Shown: piece by piece, positions 55,293-63,174 of the stretch
How the letters are laid out: the number at the start of each line of letters is the position of its first letter
How positions within the stretch are numbered: the stretch's first letter is position 1
Assembly (NCBI RefSeq): GCF_000384295.1
Contig: NZ_KB913037.1
Coordinates: forward strand, 8,524,698-8,588,697
Direction of reading: 5' to 3'
Length of the DNA stretch: 64,000 nt
Source of the DNA: Amycolatopsis balhimycina FH 1894
Lineage (GTDB): Bacteria > Actinomycetota > Actinomycetes > Mycobacteriales > Pseudonocardiaceae
Position numbers and translations under genes: made by a program
Notes under the pieces: generated by a model
Databases searched by the model: none
Told to the model about the DNA's origin: nothing
What the model saw: the letters and a program-made list of their open reading frames with translations, nothing else

Positions 55293-55562
55293 TCATGTCG
55301 AGATCCGGGTCTTGGGGGCGGGCTCGGGTTTCAGGTCGCGGTCGCGGCCGAGCCGCCAGGCCCAGCGCCACCCGGCCCAGATCGCGGCGACGGAACCCAG
55401 CAGGACGAGCACGAAGGCCTGACCGACCAGCCCGTCGAGCGGCGCGAGGCGCAGCAGGACCAGCAGCGCCCACAGTTGGGAGGCGGTGAAGGGAATGACG
55501 AGACCGGCCGCGTAAACGCCCCGGCGCCAGCGGCTGCGCGGAGCGGGGGTGAAGGGGTCCAT
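55293..55562 (-). CDS. Small two-span membrane protein
   Basis: An 89-residue protein with two membrane spans (VYAAGLVIPFTASQLWALLV and LVGQAFVLVLLGSVAAIWAG) and basic ends. GGGAGG precedes the ATG at 55562. It sits upstream of copy B as the zinc-motif gene sits upstream of copy A, so each paralogue has a small partner, but the partners are unrelated. Function unknown. Confidence 0.65.
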   Translation of the reverse strand: MDPFTPAPRSRWRRGVYAAGLVIPFTASQLWALLVLLRLAPLDGLVGQAFVLVLLGSVAAIWAGWRWAWRLGRDRDLKPEPAPKTRIST

Positions 55563-55912
55563 GAGTTACGCCTCCCTCTGCTGTGGATCCAGGAAACCTC
55601 CGGGTCGTCCCGTCCCGTATGCCGGTTGACACACAACGCGGGATTTTTCAGTCCGCCAGTCGCCGAGGGAGCGCAGGAGAGGCATCCGCCTGCGGCCGTT
55701 CGGCCCACCTTCACTCAATTTCAGTCTCTGGACTGTAGGTGCTGAACTGAGCTGTAAGCAACGCGGAGGACGACAGTGTTACTGGTTTGCTGCAGGAAAA
55801 ACGCGCAGGCGCCAGCGCTCGGTCACGGTCGCGATGCGGCTTCGAACGAAACTCGTCCATCCGTGTACAATTGTGTGTCAGCTCACGTTACTGAAATTTA
55901 CTGAAGGGCGGC
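55563..55912. other. 350-bp intergenic region with promoter-like elements
   Basis: No gene is seen. The region is poorer in GC than its surroundings. It contains the palindrome ACAATTGT near 55865 and the direct repeat TTACTGAAAT/TTTACTGAAG just before the HTH gene at 55913; divergent promoters for the genes on both sides are expected here. Confidence 0.5.
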
Positions 55913-56989
55913 GTGGTCGTGTCCCCAGCCGAGTTGCGCCGGCCCGCGCTCGCTCGGCGTCTGCGCGCGCTGAGGGAGGAGCAGTGGCCCGAAGCGGGCA
56001 TCACTCAGGGGCAGCTTGCCCAGGCGCTCGGCGGCACCAAACCCCTCAGCGTTTCGCTCATCTCCTCGTGGGAGAACGCGGACAGGCCCGTCGCCCCGCC
56101 GGTCCGGCGGCTGAACGCCTACGCGTTGCTGTTCGCCACGCGGCGGTCCGTGAACGGCGCGTCCGTGCGTGTCCTCGCACTCGATGAGCTGACGGACGAC
56201 GAGCGACGGCGGCACGACGAACTGCTCGAGGAGCTGCTGTGGCTCCGCGACGGACGTGAGCACGCCGCCGAGCCTGAGCTGGACGTCTGGCGGTTCCCCG
56301 AGAACGAGGACGTCACGATCGTCTGCGCCCTGCTCCCGGAGGACCTGCGGCAGCATCTGTCCTATGCGGACCCGGAAAGTGCGGACTTCACCACTCTGTA
56401 CACTTACGCCGATCCCGACGCCTTGATCGAGTTGTTCGGACACATCAGGTCTGTCAACCCCAAGAACCACGTCAGCTTCCACACGACGGACCAGCTGACC
56501 CCGGACGACTACACGACCCACCTCGTACTCCTCGGTGGCGTCGACTGGAACACCGTGACCCGCGACGTCATCGAGCGCGTCGACCTCCCGGTGGAACAAG
56601 TCGCCCGGAACGACGACGCGCCGACCAGCGAGCCCGGTGGGTTCCTGGTGCAGCGCGAGAGCGGGTCCGTGCTCTTCCCACCTCAGCTGGACAGTAAGGG
56701 TCACCTGTTGGAAGACGTGGCACATTTTTACCGGGGGGTGAATCCGTTCAACCAAAAGCGCACCGTGACCGTATGCAATGGTATGTACGGTCGTGGAACG
56801 CTTGGCGCGGTGCGCGCCTTGACGGATGCCCGGTTCCGTGATCGGAACCACGAGTACCTGCGGGAACGGTTCGGCGAGGCCGAGTCGTTCAGCATCATCA
56901 GCCGGGTCCCGGTGGTGGCCGGTCAGGGAACGACTCCCGATTGGACACTCGAGGAAAACCGATTGCACGAGTGGCCTGAGGCCGAGTGA
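55913..56989 (+). CDS. XRE-family HTH protein with large C-terminal domain
   Basis: A 358-residue protein. The HTH (about 8-65) includes LRALREEQWPEAGITQGQLA and SVSLISSWENADRP. The remaining 270 residues form one or two alpha/beta domains: DVTIVCALLPEDL, FTTLYTYADPDALIELFGHI, HLVLLGGVDWN and KRTVTVCNGMYGRGTLGAVR. The Gly-rich GGVDWN and NGMYGRGT turns look like nucleotide- or sugar-binding loops, but I do not recognise a named family. GTG 55913 or GTG 55919 may be the start. It overlaps the downstream GT-like gene by four bases. Confidence 0.65.
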   Translation: MVVSPAELRRPALARRLRALREEQWPEAGITQGQLAQALGGTKPLSVSLISSWENADRPVAPPVRRLNAYALLFATRRSVNGASVRVLALDELTDDERRRHDELLEELLWLRDGREHAAEPELDVWRFPENEDVTIVCALLPEDLRQHLSYADPESADFTTLYTYADPDALIELFGHIRSVNPKNHVSFHTTDQLTPDDYTTHLVLLGGVDWNTVTRDVIERVDLPVEQVARNDDAPTSEPGGFLVQRESGSVLFPPQLDSKGHLLEDVAHFYRGVNPFNQKRTVTVCNGMYGRGTLGAVRALTDARFRDRNHEYLRERFGEAESFSIISRVPVVAGQGTTPDWTLEENRLHEWPEAE

Positions 56990-58254
56990 ACGCGCGGCAA
57001 CACCGGACGCACGCCGGCCTGCTGACCAGTGTCGAGGCAGGCGAGGCACCGCGGGCGGTCCTGGATGCGATCATCGTGCCCAACGGACGCGCCGTCTCCG
57101 AGCTGCCGGCGGCCATCAGCGCGGCCAGGCAGGCCAATGCTCATCTGGTGCTGCTGTGCAGCCTCGATGCCAACGCCTTGAGCGCCGCGCTCGCGGCCAG
57201 GCAGGCCGGTGTCCGGGTGACAGCGATCGACACCGATCTCCTGCCCCGGTGGCTCGTGCCCACGTTCGCCACCGACAAACTGCTCCGCGGCACCGAGTTC
57301 CACCGGAAGGTGGACACCAGCCTCAAGCGGAACCTCGGCCTGCTCATCGCGCTCCTCACGGGCTGGAAGCGGATTCTCTTCCTCGACGACGACATAGTGC
57401 TGCCCGAGCCCGCTGACCTGGCCGCGGCGGCAGGGTTGCTGCGGGATCACCCGGTGGTCGGCCTCCGGAACGCGGGGATGCCGGACAACTCGGTCGTGTG
57501 CCACGCTCTCCGTGGTGTCGGCGCCCCCCAGGAGTCGTTCATCGGTGGCGGCGCGCTCGTGGTCGGGGAAGCGGCGTTCACCTCGTTCTTCCCCAATATC
57601 TACAACGAGGACTGGTTCTTCCTGCTCGACGGCCGGACCCTCCGGTCGCCGGCGGTGACCGGAACGGCGATCCAGCGTCCCTACGACCCCTACAACCCCC
57701 GGCGTGCACGCGCGGAGGAACTGGGCGACACGCTTGCCGAGGGCGTATACGGCCTGTTGGACAACGGCCGTGCGCTTGCCGAGGCGAATGACGCCTACTG
57801 GGCCGAGTTCCTGGCTCACCGACGGCAGATCATCCGTACGACGGTAGCGCAAATTCAAGGTTCGGCGATCCACTCCGCGGACAAAGCGAAGATGTCCGTC
57901 TCGCTCGAAGCGGCGATCAGCAGCAGTTACCAGATCACGCCGGAGCTGTGCGTGAGGTACCTGCGAGCCTGGCAGACGGACTGTGTGCGGTGGCGCAACC
58001 ATGTCACCTGGCTCCGGCGAGACTACGGGGAGCGCGTTGACATCAACCACACGCTCGCCATGTTGGGGATCGCCTGCTTCGCCCAGCCGGGGATCGACGG
58101 CCGGATCACCCCTGCGAGGAAGCGCCGACCGCGCTCGACTCGGTACGAGGGGGCGGCGCCGAAGGGCTTGGCAGGTCCTTCGTCAGCACATGACACCGTT
58201 CCGGTTCTTCAAGAATCCCACCGCCGGAGAGTCGTCTCTGGGCATAACAGATAA
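56986..58254 (+). CDS. GT-A-fold glycosyltransferase-like protein
   Basis: A 422-residue cytosolic protein with a nucleotide-sugar-transferase-like core: DAIIVPNGRAVSELPAAISA, then WKRILFLDDDIVLPEP with the DxD metal motif, and ESFIGGGALVVGEAAFTSF near the acceptor loop, with IYNEDWFFLLDGR. The last 150 residues are helical. The substrate is unknown. GTG 56986 overlaps the HTH gene stop, so the pair is co-translated; a regulator coupled to a glycosyltransferase hints at a modification system. The 3' end overlaps a convergent GNAT gene by 149 bases. Confidence 0.7.
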   Translation: MNARQHRTHAGLLTSVEAGEAPRAVLDAIIVPNGRAVSELPAAISAARQANAHLVLLCSLDANALSAALAARQAGVRVTAIDTDLLPRWLVPTFATDKLLRGTEFHRKVDTSLKRNLGLLIALLTGWKRILFLDDDIVLPEPADLAAAAGLLRDHPVVGLRNAGMPDNSVVCHALRGVGAPQESFIGGGALVVGEAAFTSFFPNIYNEDWFFLLDGRTLRSPAVTGTAIQRPYDPYNPRRARAEELGDTLAEGVYGLLDNGRALAEANDAYWAEFLAHRRQIIRTTVAQIQGSAIHSADKAKMSVSLEAAISSSYQITPELCVRYLRAWQTDCVRWRNHVTWLRRDYGERVDINHTLAMLGIACFAQPGIDGRITPARKRRPRSTRYEGAAPKGLAGPSSAHDTVPVLQESHRRRVVSGHNR

Positions 58255-58666
58255 CCTCGCCGTGACTCCAGTCGCGGTAGCCGAGCCGGTGGTAGAGGCG
58301 GGCCGCGTCGAGGTTGTCCGTCAGGACGGCCAAAGCGACCCGGTCGCGGCCTGCCTCTGCCAGCCGGCGCTCGACCGCCGCGACCAGGGCCTGGCCGACC
58401 CCGCGGTTGCGTAGCTCGTCATGGACCTGCAGGTGGGTCAGCAACGCGACGCCGGGCAGCTGCTCGCGGATCGGCCGCTCTTCGGCCTCTTCCAGCCACA
58501 GGTAGACGGTGCCCGCGGGGCGGTAGTCCAGCCAGGCGAGGAAGAGCACACCGCGGCCGTTCTGCTGACGGGCGAGCCGATCGGTGAAGTATCCGTGGTC
58601 ACCGAAGGTCGCGGCGAAGGATTCCAGGTCTGCGGAGCGGGCCGACCGGATGTAAAGCTCGGTCAT
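58106..58666 (-). CDS. GNAT-family N-acetyltransferase
   Basis: A 186-residue GNAT acetyltransferase. The acetyl-CoA site is in LLTHLQVHDELRNRGVGQAL (R-x-x-G-x-G) and LDAARLYHRLGYRDW is the usual C-terminal motif. CAGGAG precedes ATG 58666. The last 50 codons run antisense to the end of the GT-like gene, and the final 35 residues are Pro/Ser-rich and probably not part of the fold. The acceptor is unknown. Confidence 0.8.
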   Translation of the reverse strand: MTELYIRSARSADLESFAATFGDHGYFTDRLARQQNGRGVLFLAWLDYRPAGTVYLWLEEAEERPIREQLPGVALLTHLQVHDELRNRGVGQALVAAVERRLAEAGRDRVALAVLTDNLDAARLYHRLGYRDWSHGEVICYAQRRLSGGGILEEPERCHVLTKDLPSPSAPPPRTESSAVGASSQG

Positions 58667-58767
58667 CGCCGGGACTCCTGTTCGCCTGGGCACCGCACCG
58701 ACCAGTCTGCCGGAGTGAGCCGGTCTTTGACCAGGTCGGCGCCCTCACACCCTGCTTTCGTCGTGTC

Positions 58768-60774
58768 TCACACGGTCGCGGTGAGGTCGTAAACCGTTAC
58801 ACCGTCGACGGTGGACGACTGGAAGTGCGAAGCCACCCATTCGGCGATCTGCTGGGCCGCGTCCGAACCGCTGTTGCCCTGCATCGCCAGGCCATCGCCG
58901 AGGAAATAGTGGATCTGGCCGCTCGCCACGTACTGCTGGAACTGCTCCAGCGTCGGATACGGATCCGTCCCGTTGAACCCGCCCACAGCCATCACCGGTG
59001 CCCCGCCGGCCAGCTGGTAGCCGGCTGCCGCGTTCGAGAGCACCGTGGCTGCCGTCCACCGGTAATGCGACGCGTCCTTCTGGAGTAACGCCGTCAGCGA
59101 GGTGCCCGGCAGTGTCGTCGAAAGCAGGGAACCAGGGCCGCCGCCACGACCGCCGCCGAAGCCGCCAGGACCACCCGGGCCGCCGAAACGGCCGCCGAAG
59201 CCCGAAGACGGCCCCGCCGACGGGATCGCGCCGCTGTGCGTCGTCGCTGCCGTCGCCAGTGTGTACGCGCTCGTGCCGGCGAGCAGGACCACCAGCGAAA
59301 ACACCGCCACGAGAGACGCCGCCCAGCGGGTCAGGTGCGCCGCGAAAAACAGCGCCACAGCTGCCATCAGCCCGCCCACCAGCACCGTCGGTGCCAGCCA
59401 CGGCTGCCACGACGACCCCGACAGCACCAGGTACGCCGTCAACGCCGTCAGCGCGACTCCGCCGCTGAGCAGGCCGGACGCCGCGGGTTGTGCTCGCAGG
59501 CGCCACAGCTGGACCGCCGCCGTTCCGACCAGCGCGCCCACCGCCGGTGCCAAAGCCACGGTGTAATACGGGTGGATGATGCCGCCCATGTAGCTGAACA
59601 CCAGCGCCGTCACCACCAGCCAGCCGCCCCACAGCAGGAGCGCCGCGCGGGAACGGTCGGTGCAGGTGGCCCTGCGGGTGAACCACAGGCCCGCTCCCAG
59701 CGCGAGCAGGGCCGCGGGCAGCAGCCAGGCGATCCCGCCCGCCATCTCGCTGCCGAAGAGCCGGGTCAGCCCGGTCGAGCCCCAGCCGCGGCCGGCGCCG
59801 CCGCCCACGCTGCCGACCTCGTCGCCCGTGATCCGGCCGAAGCCGTTGTAGCCGAAGATCAATTCCCACAGGGAGTTCGTCTGGGACCCGCCGATGTAGG
59901 GTCGTGAAGCCGCCGGCCACAGTGCGACGACCAGCAGGTACCAGCCCGCCGAGACCAGCGTCGCGGCCAACGCGCCCAGCAGGTGCAGCAGCCGCTTGCC
60001 CAGCGGCACCGGCGCGGCGACGACGTAAGCGAGTGCGAAAGCCGGCAGCACCAGGAACGCCTGCAGCATCTTGGCCAGGAACCCGAAGCCGACCGCGACG
60101 CCGGCCAGCGCGAGCCAGCGCGGGCTCGCCTTCTCCAACGCACGGACGACGCAGTACGCGCCGGCGACCAGCAGCAGCACCAGCAGCGCGTCCGGGTTGT
60201 TGAACCGGAACATCAGCGCGGCCACCGGCGTCAGGGCCAGCACCAGGCCGGCGACCAGCCCCGCGGCCGGACCGGACGTGCGGCGCACGGCCGCGGCCAG
60301 CAGCCAGACCGAGCCGACACCCATCAGCGCCTGCGGTACCAGGACACTCCACGCGTTGACGCCGAACAGCCGGGCCGATAGCCCCAGCACCCACAGTGCC
60401 GCCGGGGTCTTGTCGACCGTGATCGCGTTCGCCGCGTCGCTCGAGCCGAAGAACAGCGCCTTCCAGCTCTGCGAGCCCGCCTGGGCCGCCGCGGAGTAGA
60501 ACGCGTTGGCCCAGCCGGACGCGCCAAGACCCCACAGGTAGAGGACGGCCGTCCCGAGCAGAAGGACGGCCAGGGCGGGGCGGTGCCACGTAGAGCGGAC
60601 AGGCGGTGCAGGGGTCACGGCGGTTTCGTGTGACGCGAGAGCGGCTTTTCGGGGGTTCCGGGTGGTGGAGCCCCCGGCCTGGGGCGAAGCCCCGGATGTC
60701 ACAGCGGCTTTTCGGGGGTTCCGGGTGGCGGAGCCCCCGGCCTGGGGCGAAGCCCCGGATGTCACAGCGGTCAT
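58768..60774 (-). CDS. GT39/ArnT-like membrane glycosyltransferase, paralogue
   Basis: A 668-residue polytopic protein closely related to the one at 46576: the same GSQSWKALFFGS, TVDKTPAALWVLG and MFRFNNPDALLVLL segments, a Gly-rich outer loop with GGRFGGPGGPGGFGGGRG, and the extracytoplasmic C-terminus. Its first 45 residues are two copies of a 21-residue peptide, encoded by two tandem double-hairpin repeats, ahead of the first span. ATG 60774 lies four bases after the histidine kinase stop. If the true start were further downstream, the repeats would be leader sequence. Confidence 0.82.
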   Translation of the reverse strand: MTAVTSGASPQAGGSATRNPRKAAVTSGASPQAGGSTTRNPRKAALASHETAVTPAPPVRSTWHRPALAVLLLGTAVLYLWGLGASGWANAFYSAAAQAGSQSWKALFFGSSDAANAITVDKTPAALWVLGLSARLFGVNAWSVLVPQALMGVGSVWLLAAAVRRTSGPAAGLVAGLVLALTPVAALMFRFNNPDALLVLLLVAGAYCVVRALEKASPRWLALAGVAVGFGFLAKMLQAFLVLPAFALAYVVAAPVPLGKRLLHLLGALAATLVSAGWYLLVVALWPAASRPYIGGSQTNSLWELIFGYNGFGRITGDEVGSVGGGAGRGWGSTGLTRLFGSEMAGGIAWLLPAALLALGAGLWFTRRATCTDRSRAALLLWGGWLVVTALVFSYMGGIIHPYYTVALAPAVGALVGTAAVQLWRLRAQPAASGLLSGGVALTALTAYLVLSGSSWQPWLAPTVLVGGLMAAVALFFAAHLTRWAASLVAVFSLVVLLAGTSAYTLATAATTHSGAIPSAGPSSGFGGRFGGPGGPGGFGGGRGGGPGSLLSTTLPGTSLTALLQKDASHYRWTAATVLSNAAAGYQLAGGAPVMAVGGFNGTDPYPTLEQFQQYVASGQIHYFLGDGLAMQGNSGSDAAQQIAEWVASHFQSSTVDGVTVYDLTATV
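60641..60766. repeat. Two tandem 63-bp double-hairpin repeats
   Basis: Copies at 60641-60703 and 60704-60766 differ at very few bases and match the intergenic units at 15873 and 16561 in their hairpin core. Both lie at the 5' end of the GT39-like coding frame, where the 63-bp period keeps the frame open. Confidence 0.85.
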
Positions 60775-60778
60775 GAGA

Positions 60779-62314
60779 TCAGCTTCCGGTTTCCAGCTGG
60801 GGCCGGGTTGTGCCGATGCTGTGCACGCGCTGTGCGGGGACGGCCACGGGGAGGCGCACCGCGAACTCCGTCCGGCCGGGACGGCTGTGCACCTCGATCG
60901 TGCCGTGGTGGGCGACGACGACGGCGGACGCGATCGCCAGCCCCAGCCCGGTGCTGCCGGCGGTGCGGGAGCGCGAGGAGTCGCCGCGGGCGAACCGCTC
61001 GAAGACGTCCGGCAGCAGGTCCGGCGGGATGCCGGGGCCGTTGTCGGTCACCGTGAGCACGCCGTTGCCGTCGGCCGAGCGCGCCAGCGCGGTCACCACC
61101 GTGGTGCCGGGCGGGGCGTGCGTGCGGGCGTTCACCAGCAGGTTCGCCAGCACCTGGTGCAGGCGCTGGACGTCGCCGAGCACGAGTACCGGCTCCGGGG
61201 GCAGCTCGAGCAGCCACCGGTGCTCGCGCCCGGCGACCCGGGCGTCGCCGACGGCGTCGGCGACCAGCCGGGTGAGGTCGACCTCGCGCACGTCGAGGGG
61301 GCGGCCCGCGTCGAGCCGCGCGAGCAGCAGGAGGTCTTCGACGAGCGCGGTCATCCGGACGGCCTCGGACTGGATCCGGCCCATCGAGTGCGCGACGTCC
61401 GGCGGCACCAGCGCGCTGCCGCGGACGGCCAGCTCGGCGTACCCGCGGATCGCGGCCAGCGGCGTGCGCAGCTCGTGACTGGCGTCCCCGACGAACTGCC
61501 GGACGCGGATTTCGCTGTCGTGGCGTGCTTCGAGGGCCTGCGCGACGTGGCCGAGCATCAGGTTCAAGGCCGAGCCGACCTGGCCGACCTCCGTCCGCGG
61601 GTCGGTGTCGGCTTCGGGGACGCGGATGGACAGCGCCACCTGGCCGCGGTCGAGCGGCAGCTCGGTGACGCGCCCGGCGGTCGCCGCGACGCGCTCGAGC
61701 GGGCGCAGCGTGCGGCGGACCGCGAACGCGCCGAGGAGGGCCGCGCCGAGCACGCCCGCGGCGGCCACGCCGAACAGGATCAGCCCGACCGTGAGCAGCG
61801 TGTCGGTGACCGGCTTCATCGGCAGGCCGGTGACCACGACGTCGGACGTCCCGGTGACCGGCAGCGCCATCAACCGGTACTCGCCGAGGTCGTCGAACGA
61901 CATCGTGTGCGGCTTGCCGTCGGCGGGCACCGAGAGCATGACGGCCTGCTGGGCCGCGCTGAGGTGCAGCCGTCCGCCGTGTTCGGAAATGCTGTCGTCG
62001 TGGACGAGCAGCTGCCCCGAGAAGGTGCCGCTCACCGTGCCGACGTTCTGCCCGAGCGGGTGCTGGCCCAGGCTTTCCGGCGGCGGACCGCCGTCCGGCG
62101 GCCGGACGTTGCTCGCGAAGACCAGTGAGCGGTTCGCCGCGGCTGAGAGCTGCTGGTCGATCTGGCGGGTCAGGAACAGGTCGAGCGCGAACTCGCTGAC
62201 CACCCCGACGATCAGGCACACCACGGTGAGCAGCACGACCATCGAGCCGGTCAGTTTCGTGCGCAGCGAAAGCCGCCCCCGGCGGGGGCGTGGCGGGACG
62301 GTCGGCGCGGCCAT
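60779..62314 (-). CDS. Sensor histidine kinase
   Basis: A 511-residue membrane kinase: first span near residue 25 (GSMVVLLTVVCLIVGVVSEF), an extracytoplasmic sensor of about 130 residues, a second span (LLTVGLILFGVAAAGVLGAA), HAMP, HisKA with [14 protein letters not shown], and HATPase_c with DNGPGIPP and GLGLAIA. No response regulator is encoded beside it, so it is an orphan here. ATG 62314 begins MAAPTVPP. It is cotranscribed with the GT39-like gene, four bases apart, and divergent from a small anchored protein. Confidence 0.9.
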   Translation of the reverse strand: MAAPTVPPRPRRGRLSLRTKLTGSMVVLLTVVCLIVGVVSEFALDLFLTRQIDQQLSAAANRSLVFASNVRPPDGGPPPESLGQHPLGQNVGTVSGTFSGQLLVHDDSISEHGGRLHLSAAQQAVMLSVPADGKPHTMSFDDLGEYRLMALPVTGTSDVVVTGLPMKPVTDTLLTVGLILFGVAAAGVLGAALLGAFAVRRTLRPLERVAATAGRVTELPLDRGQVALSIRVPEADTDPRTEVGQVGSALNLMLGHVAQALEARHDSEIRVRQFVGDASHELRTPLAAIRGYAELAVRGSALVPPDVAHSMGRIQSEAVRMTALVEDLLLLARLDAGRPLDVREVDLTRLVADAVGDARVAGREHRWLLELPPEPVLVLGDVQRLHQVLANLLVNARTHAPPGTTVVTALARSADGNGVLTVTDNGPGIPPDLLPDVFERFARGDSSRSRTAGSTGLGLAIASAVVVAHHGTIEVHSRPGRTEFAVRLPVAVPAQRVHSIGTTRPQLETGS

Positions 62315-62496
62315 GGATCCAGCGTCGGTCCGCGCCGTGTGTGCGACTTGTGCGCTGCCTGTGAGGCCGCTGTGTGGTGACGGGCCGATGCCGGATTCCT
62401 CCGGATCACAGGAACGGCTGACGGCAGGCACAGTCCGCGCACAGCCGGTGACCCCACCGTGGATCGCACCGAACGATCTCGTTGAGGAGCACCAGC

Positions 62497-63048
62497 ATGA
62501 CCACACCGCAGGCACCGTCCACTCCGGAACAGACATGGGGCGCGGCACCCGCGCCGGGCTCGGCCCCACGGCCGGGCTGGTCGCCGGGCAAGAAGATCGC
62601 GGCGGGCGCCGTCGCGGCGGCGATCGTGGCCGGCGGAGGAGCGGCGGTCTGGGCCGCTTCGTCGTCGTCGGCCGCGACGGATGCCCAGGCCGGGCCGGGT
62701 GGCATGAACGGCGGCCCGCGCGGCGCCGGCGGCTTGGGCTCGGCCCTGCACGGGGAGTACGTGGCATCCGACGGAAACGGCGGCTACGTCACGAAGATCA
62801 TGCAGACGGGCGAGGTGACGGAGCTGAGCGCGACGTCGCTGACCGCGAAGAGCGACGACGGGTTCTCGAAGACATACACGATCACGTCGGCGCAGGCGAC
62901 GGGCCTGGCGACCGGCGACACCGTCACGGTGGTGGCCACGGAGTCGGGCAGCACGGCGACGGCGACTTCGGTGACCGACGGGGAAACGGCAGCGCCGGGC
63001 GGCGGCCGGGGCACTCCGCCCTCGGGCGCGCCCACCCGGACCGGTTGA
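62497..63048 (+). CDS. Small membrane-anchored protein, DUF5666-like
   Basis: A 183-residue protein: a Pro-rich cytoplasmic head, one span (KIAAGAVAAAIVAGGGAAVW), a Gly-rich linker and a small beta domain with GEVTELSATSLTAKSDDG and GDTVTVVATESGS, resembling DUF5666-type OB-like folds. The Gly/Pro-rich end is probably disordered. GAGGAG precedes ATG 62497. It is divergent from the sensor kinase and may be its accessory or target. Function unknown. Confidence 0.75.
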   Translation: MTTPQAPSTPEQTWGAAPAPGSAPRPGWSPGKKIAAGAVAAAIVAGGGAAVWAASSSSAATDAQAGPGGMNGGPRGAGGLGSALHGEYVASDGNGGYVTKIMQTGEVTELSATSLTAKSDDGFSKTYTITSAQATGLATGDTVTVVATESGSTATATSVTDGETAAPGGGRGTPPSGAPTRTG

Positions 63049-63065
63049 CCCCGGCGCCCCACGTC

Positions 63066-63090
63066 GTGAACGACCCTTTCCTGTCGCCGG
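63066..63090. repeat. Half of a palindromic repeat
   Basis: The sequence GTGAACGACCCTTTCCTGTC and the next few bases match the left arm of the palindrome at 2215. The right arm is missing and IS-like sequence follows, so an insertion has probably cut it. Confidence 0.5.
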
Positions 63091-63174
63091 AGGGCCTGTT
63101 GTTTTTTGTGTTGGCTGTCTGGGGGGGCTGAGACGTGCCGTCCCGGTGTGCGGGCCGGGGTGTCCGGCCTGGTG

